A stretch of DNA of 48,395 nt, taken from Porphyromonadaceae bacterium H1. Its GTDB lineage: Bacteria > Bacteroidota > Bacteroidia > Bacteroidales > Paludibacteraceae. Positions 42,822 through 48,395 of this stretch are shown here, in pieces; positions within the stretch are counted from its first letter, which is position 1, and each line of letters opens with the position of its first letter. The stretch spans positions 1 to 48,395 of the forward strand of contig BDEJ01000077.1 of the NCBI GenBank assembly GCA_001653155.1, given 5' to 3'. The notes beneath the pieces were generated by a model. That model did no database searches and was not told where the DNA came from. It worked only from the letters and a program-made list of their open reading frames with translations. Both the position numbers and the translations under genes were made by a program.

Positions 42822-43805
42822 ATGACTCCAAACTCTTACATCGACCGCCTCCGGAGCGAATTAGACGAGGCTCTCCATGCATTAGCTTTCCCGGTACAAC
42901 CCGAAGGTCTTTACGAACCCATACGCTACACCTTGGAGCTTGGAGGGAAGCGAATTCGCCCCATCCTTACTCTACTGGCTTGTGAGCTCTTCGGCGGGAA
43001 AAGGACCGATGCCCTGCCGGCCGCCATTGCTGTCGAAGTATTCCATAATTTCACGCTGCTGCACGATGATATTATGGATCAGGCCCCTCTGCGGCGGAAA
43101 CAACCTACCGTACATTGCAAATGGAATACCAATACAGCCATACTCTCCGGTGATCGGATGCAGATACTGGCTTACGAATACCTCGCTCAAACGCCTACCG
43201 GCGATTTACTTGAGATGCTTCGGGTGTTTAACCGAACGGCAGCCGAAGTCTGCGAAGGGCAACAGTTCGATATGAATTTCGAGAACAGCCTTGAAGTAAG
43301 CCTTGACGATTATTTAGAAATGATACGGCTCAAGACGGCTGTTCTTTTGGGAGCCTCCCTCCACATCGGAGCTCTCATAGGAGGGGCTACCAACCGGCAG
43401 GCCGAAGCGCTTTACCGTTTCGGAGTCGGGATGGGGATGGCTTTTCAGCTTCAGGACGACTTCCTCGATACCTACGGAGACCCGCAGTACTTCGGGAAGC
43501 AGATAGGCGGCGACATACAGGCTAATAAGAAGACTTTCCTGCTCCTGTCCGCCCTGCAACTTGCCACGCCGGCACAACACAAACAGCTTCTGGAAGCTCT
43601 CGCGCTTCCCCCGGAGGCAGCCGCAGAGAAGCTACGTAGAGTCAAAGCCCTTTACGATGAGCTTGAGCTGCCTCGCCGTTGCGCAGAAGCTATTCGATAT
43701 TATTACGACGAAGCCCAGCGCATTCTCAACGAGCTTGAGGGTGACACTCGAGCTAAGGAGGAACTCCGAAATCTTGCGCAAAATCTTCTTTACCGGGAAG
43801 ACTGA
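42822..43805 (+). CDS. Polyprenyl (trans-isoprenyl) diphosphate synthase
   Basis: A 327-residue synthase that extends allylic diphosphates with IPP. Marks: LGGKRIRPILTLLACELFGG, the first Asp-rich motif LLHDDIMD (about 81-88) followed by RRKQPTVH, and the second Asp-rich motif FQLQDDFLDTYGDPQ with GKQIGGDIQANKKTFLL. The residues before the first motif (HNFTLLHDD) lack the large aromatic blocks of classical FPP synthases, so a C20 or longer product is plausible. It is the only prenyl synthase in the window and may supply GGPP to CrtB, or a quinone side chain. Product length is not determined. Confidence 0.88.
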   Translation: MTPNSYIDRLRSELDEALHALAFPVQPEGLYEPIRYTLELGGKRIRPILTLLACELFGGKRTDALPAAIAVEVFHNFTLLHDDIMDQAPLRRKQPTVHCKWNTNTAILSGDRMQILAYEYLAQTPTGDLLEMLRVFNRTAAEVCEGQQFDMNFENSLEVSLDDYLEMIRLKTAVLLGASLHIGALIGGATNRQAEALYRFGVGMGMAFQLQDDFLDTYGDPQYFGKQIGGDIQANKKTFLLLSALQLATPAQHKQLLEALALPPEAAAEKLRRVKALYDELELPRRCAEAIRYYYDEAQRILNELEGDTRAKEELRNLAQNLLYRED

Positions 43806-43848
43806 CTTTGCTCCGGCTAGCTCCCTCCCGTCGGCCCGGAAACTCGTT

Positions 43849-43880
43849 TTTGGCCGTTCGGGAATATTCTCTTACCTTTG
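43849..43880 (+). promoter_or_regulatory. Promoter of queuosine-precursor transporter
   Basis: TTTG (43849-43852), 20 bases, TACCTTTG (43873-43880): exact consensus. It leaves a leader of about 60 bases before the ATG at 43949. Confidence 0.6.
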
Positions 43881-43948
43881 CGCCGCATTCCGCAGGATAG
43901 ATTTTCGGCGGACGTGTACTTGAACACCACGTTAAAAACAAGAATTGT

Positions 43949-44629
43949 ATGAAGAAAACCCTCTCCGTCGCCTACATGGTCTGTGGGCTGTTGTTTACCA
44001 CTTGTCTCATTGTTGCTAATATTGTCGAGCAAAAGCTTATTTCCCTCGGACCCATCGAGGCCACAGCGGGATTGCTCATTTTCCCCATTTCTTATATCAT
44101 TAACGACCTTATAGCTGAGGTATGGGGTTTTCGCAAGGCCCGTCTCATTATTTGGTACGGCTTTTTGATGAACTTCCTTGTTCTGGCTGTTTTTCAACTC
44201 AGTATTCTCGTTCCCGGATCACCCAACTTCACTCATCAGGAAGCTTTCGAGCTGGTTCTCGGCAATACTGTGCGTATTACTATCGGTAGCTTTATAGCCT
44301 TCCTCTTCGGATCCTTTCTCAATGCTTACGTGATGAGCCGTATGAAGCTCATGCAGAAAGGCAAAGGCTTCTCTCTTCGTGCTATCTTTTCTACTCTTGT
44401 GGGCGAAGGAGCCGACTCGATCGTTTTCTTTACCATTGCCTTTGCCGGAGTTATTCCTACCGACGACCTGCTCCTGCTCATGCTTACACAAACCGGTATG
44501 AAAACGGCCTATGAGCTTGTTATGCTCCCCTTTACTACGCGACTTGTCCGTTGGGTAAAGCGCAAGGAAAATACCGATGTGTACGACGAGGGGATTTCTT
44601 ACAATCCATTCAAAATATCCGACCTGTAA
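43949..44629 (+). CDS. yhhQ: YhhQ/VUT-family queuosine precursor transporter
   Basis: A 226-residue membrane protein with six hydrophobic segments. Family marks: LIVANIVEQKLISLGPIEATAG, IFPISYIINDLIAEVWGFRKAR (the N-D-E motif in helix 2) and FLFGSFLNAYVMSRMK, followed by FSTLVGEGADSIVFFTIAFAG, with the conserved GE-x-x-DS. YhhQ in E. coli imports queuosine precursors such as preQ0/preQ1 for tRNA modification. No other queuosine gene and no obvious preQ1 riboswitch is nearby, so substrate is assigned by family. Confidence 0.9.
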   Translation: MKKTLSVAYMVCGLLFTTCLIVANIVEQKLISLGPIEATAGLLIFPISYIINDLIAEVWGFRKARLIIWYGFLMNFLVLAVFQLSILVPGSPNFTHQEAFELVLGNTVRITIGSFIAFLFGSFLNAYVMSRMKLMQKGKGFSLRAIFSTLVGEGADSIVFFTIAFAGVIPTDDLLLLMLTQTGMKTAYELVMLPFTTRLVRWVKRKENTDVYDEGISYNPFKISDL

Positions 44630-44680
44630 GCTTCTCTCTGCAACCGCTTTCTTTTGTATTGAAGAAGAGAGCGGAGGCTT

Positions 44681-44712
44681 TTTGTGCAATTGGCTAAAAA
44701 AAATTACTTTTG
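44681..44712 (+). promoter_or_regulatory. Promoter of pfp
   Basis: TTTG (44681-44684), 20 bases, TACTTTTG (44705-44712), exact consensus, with a leader of about 60 bases. Confidence 0.65.
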
Positions 44713-44778
44713 TAGCCCGGATGGCAGCCTCAACGCGAGAAGGATGCCCGTAAACGTACACATATAAATTCATCACTT

Positions 44779-46434
44779 ATGAAACCAATGATCAAAAGCC
44801 CGCTGCAAATAGCTCGCTTCGAATACCGCCCTAAGCTTCCCGCTTCGCTTAAGGGACAAGTGGCTCTCAGCTTAGGCGTTCCAACTCAATCCGTCGCCGA
44901 TCAGAGCGACATTAAGGCTCTTTTCCCCAATACCTATGGGATGCCCCTCATTACTTTCGAAGCCGGAAAGGTCAAGGAATATCCGGTAAAGAATGTAGGT
45001 GTAATCCTTTCCGGTGGGCAGGCCCCCGGAGGGCATAACGTTATTGCCGGCCTATACGACGGTTTGAAAAAACTCAATCCTCAGAACCGCCTCTATGGTT
45101 TCCTCGGGGGGCCCAGCGGTTTGATTGAACACCAATACATCGAGTTGACCGGAGAGTTGATTGATGAATATCGCAATACCGGAGGATTCGATATCATCGG
45201 GTCGGGACGTACCAAGCTCGAAGAAGAATGGCAGTATGATAAAGGCGCCGAGATTTGCAAGAAACTCGACATCCACGCTATTGTTATTATCGGTGGCGAC
45301 GACTCCAATACCAATGCTTGCGTCCTGGCCGAATATTACCTTCAAAAGAAAACCGGCATACAGGTTATCGGATGTCCGAAAACCATTGATGGAGACCTTA
45401 AAAATGAGATGATCGAAACTTCTTTCGGTTTCGATACCGCTTGTAAAGTTTATTCCGAGCTGATCGGTAACATCCAGCGCGATGCCAGTTCGGCTAAAAA
45501 ATACTGGCACTTTATCCGTTTGATGGGCCGTTCGGCTTCCCACATTGCCCTCGAATGTGCTTTGCAAAGTCAACCCAACATTTGCATTATTTCCGAGGAG
45601 GTAGAAGCTAAAGAAATGACCCTTAGTCAGGTAGTAGAGGATGTTGTTCAAGTAATCGTGAAACGTGCCGACCACGGTTTGAACTTCGGTACCATTCTTA
45701 TCCCGGAGGGACTTATTGAGTTTATTCCAGCAATGAAAAAGCTCATTGCTGAGCTGAATGATTTGTTGGCACACAATACGGATTTCAATGCTTTGAATAC
45801 TGATGATGAGAAACGTCAGTATGTTAAAGGCTTGCTTTCGAAAGAAAGCTGCGAGGTTTATCGCAGTTTACCCAAAGGTATTGCACGCCAGTTAACTCTT
45901 GATCGCGACCCTCACGGAAATGTTCAGGTATCTCTTATCGAGACGGAGAAACTGCTTATCGAAATGGTTGCCAAGCGTCTTGCCCAGCTTAAAGCAGAGG
46001 GTGTTTATAAAGGTAAATTCTCTGCAATCAATCACTTCTTTGGTTACGAGGGCCGTTGTGCGATACCTTCCAACTTCGATGCCGACTACACCTACTCGCT
46101 CGGATATACGGCTGCAGTCCTTATCTCCGAAGGCAAGACGGGTTACATGTCCTCCGTTCGTAACCTCACGGCTCCTGCAGCCGAGTGGATTGCCGGCGGT
46201 GTGCCCATCACGATGATGATGAACATGGAGCGTCGCCACGGGAAAATGAAGCCGGTTATCCAAAAAGCGCTCGTACGCTTGGATGGAGCTCCCTTCCGTT
46301 TCTTTGCTACCTATCGCGATCAGTGGGCAGGTGAAACTTCCGAGTTCCTTTATCCCGGTCCTATACAGTATTATGGCCCTTCCGAAGTTTGCGACCTGTC
46401 CACCAGGACACTCCAGCTCGAAAGCGGTAAATAA
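44779..46434 (+). CDS. pfp: Diphosphate--fructose-6-phosphate 1-phosphotransferase
   Basis: A 551-residue PPi-dependent phosphofructokinase, the reversible glycolytic enzyme common in Bacteroidota and similar in length to the plant beta subunit. Motifs: [19 protein letters not shown] (about 74-92), [32 protein letters not shown], in which GGDDSN in place of GGDGS marks PPi specificity, and [12 protein letters not shown] near 198-209 (catalytic Asp), followed by [14 protein letters not shown]. It uses PPi instead of ATP. Own promoter and terminator indicate a single-gene unit. Confidence 0.96.
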   Translation: MKPMIKSPLQIARFEYRPKLPASLKGQVALSLGVPTQSVADQSDIKALFPNTYGMPLITFEAGKVKEYPVKNVGVILSGGQAPGGHNVIAGLYDGLKKLNPQNRLYGFLGGPSGLIEHQYIELTGELIDEYRNTGGFDIIGSGRTKLEEEWQYDKGAEICKKLDIHAIVIIGGDDSNTNACVLAEYYLQKKTGIQVIGCPKTIDGDLKNEMIETSFGFDTACKVYSELIGNIQRDASSAKKYWHFIRLMGRSASHIALECALQSQPNICIISEEVEAKEMTLSQVVEDVVQVIVKRADHGLNFGTILIPEGLIEFIPAMKKLIAELNDLLAHNTDFNALNTDDEKRQYVKGLLSKESCEVYRSLPKGIARQLTLDRDPHGNVQVSLIETEKLLIEMVAKRLAQLKAEGVYKGKFSAINHFFGYEGRCAIPSNFDADYTYSLGYTAAVLISEGKTGYMSSVRNLTAPAAEWIAGGVPITMMMNMERRHGKMKPVIQKALVRLDGAPFRFFATYRDQWAGETSEFLYPGPIQYYGPSEVCDLSTRTLQLESGK

Positions 46435-46482
46435 GAAAAGAATTTTCGCTGTTTCTCTCCGGCAGGGAGAGATAAAAAATAA

Positions 46483-46509
46483 AAAAGGAGAAGTTTTACT
46501 TCTCCTTTT
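46483..46509. terminator. Bidirectional terminator between pfp and exbD
   Basis: Arms AAAAGGAGAAG and CTTCTCCTTTT with loop TTTTA. It serves pfp (+). The right arm and part of the loop are the last codons of exbD (KEK, stop at 46496), so the hairpin is partly coding on the - strand. Confidence 0.85.
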
Positions 46510-46906
46510 GTGTAAATAATACCATCTTTATTTTTAGACGATTCCCGATGTCTATGACATTTACCAAATCTTGTATATTCAGCGATTTGTCTGCTTGAAG
46601 CAGTACCACGGGATCTTCGTTTTCGGCTTTTTCTGCGACTACTTGCATCAGGCTCGGCTCCACCTCGTCAAATGCTACTTCGACGTTATTGATGAAGAAT
46701 CGATAGTCGGCCGTAATGGAGAGGTTGATGTTCTTTTTCACCATAGCCTCTTCCGAAGTTGCCGATTTGGGAAGCATCACCCGTATGGTAGCGGGTGTTA
46801 CCATAGTAGATATTATGAGGAAAAACAGCAGCAGAAAAAACATAATGTCGTTCAAGGATGCTGTGTACACCTCCGCTGATCTTGATTTTCGGCGTTCTAT
46901 TTTCAT
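46496..46906 (-). CDS. exbD: ExbD/TolR-type proton-channel subunit
   Basis: A 136-residue inner-membrane protein. One membrane helix (about 20-40, DIMFFLLLFFLIISTMV) begins with the conserved, proton-carrying aspartate D20 in ASLNDIMFF, followed by a periplasmic domain ending VVLLQADKSLNIQDLV and NRLKIKMVLFTQKEK, typical of ExbD/TolR. It works with ExbB to energise TonB or a Tol-type system. It starts 23 bases after exbB. No tonB is adjacent. Confidence 0.92.
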   Translation of the reverse strand: MKIERRKSRSAEVYTASLNDIMFFLLLFFLIISTMVTPATIRVMLPKSATSEEAMVKKNINLSITADYRFFINNVEVAFDEVEPSLMQVVAEKAENEDPVVLLQADKSLNIQDLVNVIDIGNRLKIKMVLFTQKEK

Positions 46907-46929
46907 CTTTTTCTTTTAATGGGGGTTGA

Positions 46930-47649
46930 TTAGTATTCTGACTCTACGCTCGGAAGGGCTGATTTTGACTCTCTGATGGCCCTCAAGGCGTCGTTTGAAT
47001 ACTTGTCCATGTTTGAAACTACCTTGTCGATATAACCGCTCAGGATGTAATATCCGGCGTAAGCGATGATGCCGACAAACAAACCGACACCCGAGCAAAT
47101 CATTTTCTGGTAAAGTCCGTCGGCAATCGATGCAATATTCAAATCGTTTGTCAGTGCGATGTTGTAAAAAATACGGATAACCCCGAATATCGTCCCCAAG
47201 AAACCCAGCATGGGAGCAACCGAAGCCGAAATACCGAGGTAATTCATTTTGCTTTCGAGTTTTGTTATTTGTTGGCGGGCTTCCGTTTGCATCGAGTCTT
47301 GTATGATTTGCTCGTCTTTGGCGGCATCGTTTAATCCCGCGGCAATTACTTTGGCGTAAGAACTAGGGTGTTCCGAGCAGAACTTAGCGGCTTTACTCAG
47401 CTTGTTTTCCGAGATAAGCTCGTTTACGCGAGCAAACCATACGGTGTCTTTCCTCCCTAAGTTTTTGATTGTAAACCAGCGTTCTATAATGATATAAACC
47501 GACAGGAAGAGGAGTAAAAAAATAGGAACCAGAATCCAACCGCCCTTTAGCAATATGTGAAAATAACTGTCACCTTCGATGACGGTTTGTTGGGTTACTT
47601 CGACCAGATTTTCGTTTGTCGCTTGGAGCAAAACAGATAATACGTGCAT
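46930..47649 (-). CDS. exbB: MotA/TolQ/ExbB-type proton channel protein
   Basis: A 239-residue inner-membrane protein with three helices: about 37-57 (WILVPIFLLLFLSVYIIIERW), about 138-162 (ISASVAPMLGFLGTIFGVIRIFY) and about 183-207 (CSGVGLFVGIIAYAGYYILSG). The motif APMLGFLGTIFGVIR is the ExbB/TolQ signature. It forms the channel with ExbD and uses the proton gradient to drive TonB-type transport such as the SusC system in this window, though that link is only functional plausibility. A -7 box TATTTTTG lies upstream (47731-47738). Confidence 0.92.
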   Translation of the reverse strand: MHVLSVLLQATNENLVEVTQQTVIEGDSYFHILLKGGWILVPIFLLLFLSVYIIIERWFTIKNLGRKDTVWFARVNELISENKLSKAAKFCSEHPSSYAKVIAAGLNDAAKDEQIIQDSMQTEARQQITKLESKMNYLGISASVAPMLGFLGTIFGVIRIFYNIALTNDLNIASIADGLYQKMICSGVGLFVGIIAYAGYYILSGYIDKVVSNMDKYSNDALRAIRESKSALPSVESEY

Positions 47650-47955
47650 AAGGAATAATATAAATGTAATAGCGTGTTAAAAATACTCTGAATGAAGCTT
47701 GGCTTAGCTAAGCATTTCCAAGTCAGTCCGCAAAAATAAGTTATTTTTTTTTATAACGTTTCTTTTTAAGAATAATTATCAGGACTTTGAAAAATCATCT
47801 TCGATAAAGCTGTCTCTTAATTGATTCTCTTTCGTCTTCTGTACTTTAACAACAAAAGGATGCCCCTGATTGAAGAGAGACATCCGAATCTGTTGTCAAG
47901 AAGGATAGAAGGTCGAAGCCTGTCCTGTTTCTTGCTATGCTAAGCCTTAGGGAAA
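47650..47955. other. exbB-rpmH intergenic region
   Basis: No gene is seen. It contains the exbB -7 box (CAAAAATA on the + strand, 47731-47738), a perfect 12-base palindrome GCTTAGCTAAGC (47702-47713) in the exbB leader, and a two-part hairpin with outer arms ACAACA (47849-47854) and TGTTGT (47891-47896) and inner arms GGATG and CATCC. The hairpin lies about 60 bases after the rpmH stop, so it may protect or end the rpmH transcript. Confidence 0.45.
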
Positions 47956-48114
47956 TTAGCCCTTACGGTAGGTTTCGTCGGAAACGCTTAATTTGGCTCT
48001 GCCTTTTGCACGGCGGGCAGCCAACACACGACGACCGTTTGCCGTAGCCATTCTTTCGCGGAATCCGTGTTTGTTCTTCCTTTTTCTGTTTGAGGGTTGA
48101 AATGTCCTTTTCAT
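47956..48114 (-). CDS. rpmH: 50S ribosomal protein L34
   Basis: A 52-residue very basic protein reading [19 protein letters not shown], then [19 protein letters not shown], then [13 protein letters not shown]. The first two thirds are the invariant L34 signature (KRT(F/Y)QPS..KR, HGFR.RM.T..GR.VL..RR.KGR). The last residues are the short extension seen in Bacteroidota L34. It has a consensus promoter upstream. No rnpA or dnaA gene neighbours it in this window, which agrees with the scattered arrangement of these genes in Bacteroidota. Confidence 0.97.
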   Translation of the reverse strand: MKRTFQPSNRKRKNKHGFRERMATANGRRVLAARRAKGRAKLSVSDETYRKG

Positions 48115-48395
48115 TGCTCTTATCGTTTAAATATTTCTTTATCTCCAAAAATGGGATTGCAAAGGTAGATAAATTTTCTTGAAAGGCCAAGTGTAATCAC
48201 TATTTTTTATATATATCCTTGTTTATGAGGGAGATATTTTGTAAGGAGCTTCCTGTAAACTCAGCCCTGTTTGATGATTTGCGAGATTCCTTCCCAGGCG
48301 GTTCTCTTATTTTTTTATGGTCTTTGTGAATACAGTCAATGTTGTCCTAAATATTTTGATAACCATCACAAAAAGGAAGTAGAACTAAGGAACAA
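48115..48395. other. Upstream region of rpmH, no gene
   Basis: The part up to 48190 holds the rpmH leader (about 40 bases) and promoter. From 48191 to the end I see no open frame, repeat or RNA element of note. Confidence 0.5.
48160..48190 (-). promoter_or_regulatory. Promoter of rpmH
   Basis: Leftward TTG (48190-48188), 20 bases, TACCTTTG (48167-48160): full consensus, 46 bases before the ATG. Confidence 0.6.

Noticed and set aside
43881-43948. preQ1 riboswitch in the leader of the queuosine-precursor transporter
   Set aside because: The leader is only about 60 bases and I could not draw the preQ1-I loop with its A-rich tail or a preQ1-II fold.
45052-45774. A 240-codon - strand frame opposite pfp
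   Set aside because: Antisense to conserved PFP catalytic motifs.
47956-48395. rpmH as a marker of the replication origin
   Set aside because: No rnpA, yidC or dnaA is adjacent, and in Bacteroidota rpmH is often away from oriC.

Overview
The window looks like chromosomal DNA of a member of the Bacteroidales (Bacteroidota), probably close to Porphyromonadaceae. The evidence is a MurF-alanine racemase fusion, a PPi-dependent phosphofructokinase, a SusC/SusD pair, TamL, an HU-like DUF4469 protein, and many promoters of the Bacteroidota type (TTG or TTTG, 20 nt, TAnnTTTG). No rRNA, tRNA, CRISPR array or complete insertion sequence was recognised.

Region 1 (1-4579) is accessory and largely broken. 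It opens with a 5' fragment of dnaE carrying its upstream region (+ strand). Three leftward modules follow, each a polymorphic-toxin (Rhs-type) C-terminal tip with a putative immunity gene. Module A (3997-3192) keeps a full tip joined to a core remnant ending in a VTGACSMLFNEM-type motif. Module B (2944-2308) keeps only the last 38 codons of its tip, overlapping an intact immunity gene. Module C (2278-1150) has a core remnant and tip split by a frameshift at an A7 run, followed by a membrane-anchored putative immunity gene. No full-length Rhs gene is present, so this looks like a decayed store of displaced tip/immunity cassettes. A perfect 18-bp inverted repeat sits exactly at the truncation point of tip B.

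Region 2 (4580-26400) is mostly housekeeping: murF-alr and rnr (+); a leftward run purM, patatin-barrel, DUF1634, ruvX, def; pcrA; tamL and trmN6 (+); a yjgN-M48 protease pair (+); a leftward trio of a barrel protein, a DUF2156 protein and a GNAT; and typA.

Region 3 (26501-33231) is a carotenoid locus. A MarR-type regulator diverges from crtB, idi, cruF, a PlsC-type acyltransferase, a GT2 glycosyltransferase, a small secreted helical-repeat protein and crtI. Genes touch or overlap, so they are probably one operon. No lycopene cyclase is present. The set predicts an acyclic, hydroxylated, glycosylated and acylated carotenoid, with prenyl precursor perhaps supplied by the polyprenyl synthase at 42822. 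A bidirectional hairpin terminator closes the operon.

Region 4 (33316-40015) is a leftward SusC/SusD outer-membrane uptake system with two extra lipoproteins, one predicted to be a seven-bladed beta-propeller. Upstream is a roughly 900-bp gene-free stretch (40016-40915) with two orphan + strand promoters, a strong terminator that defines a candidate small RNA of about 120 nt, and four degenerate 23-nt tandem repeats. Next comes a leftward HU-like gene whose -33 box is embedded in a perfect inverted repeat.

Region 5 (41827-48395) holds ddl with a polyprenyl synthase, a YhhQ-type queuosine-precursor transporter, pfp, the exbB-exbD pair and rpmH.
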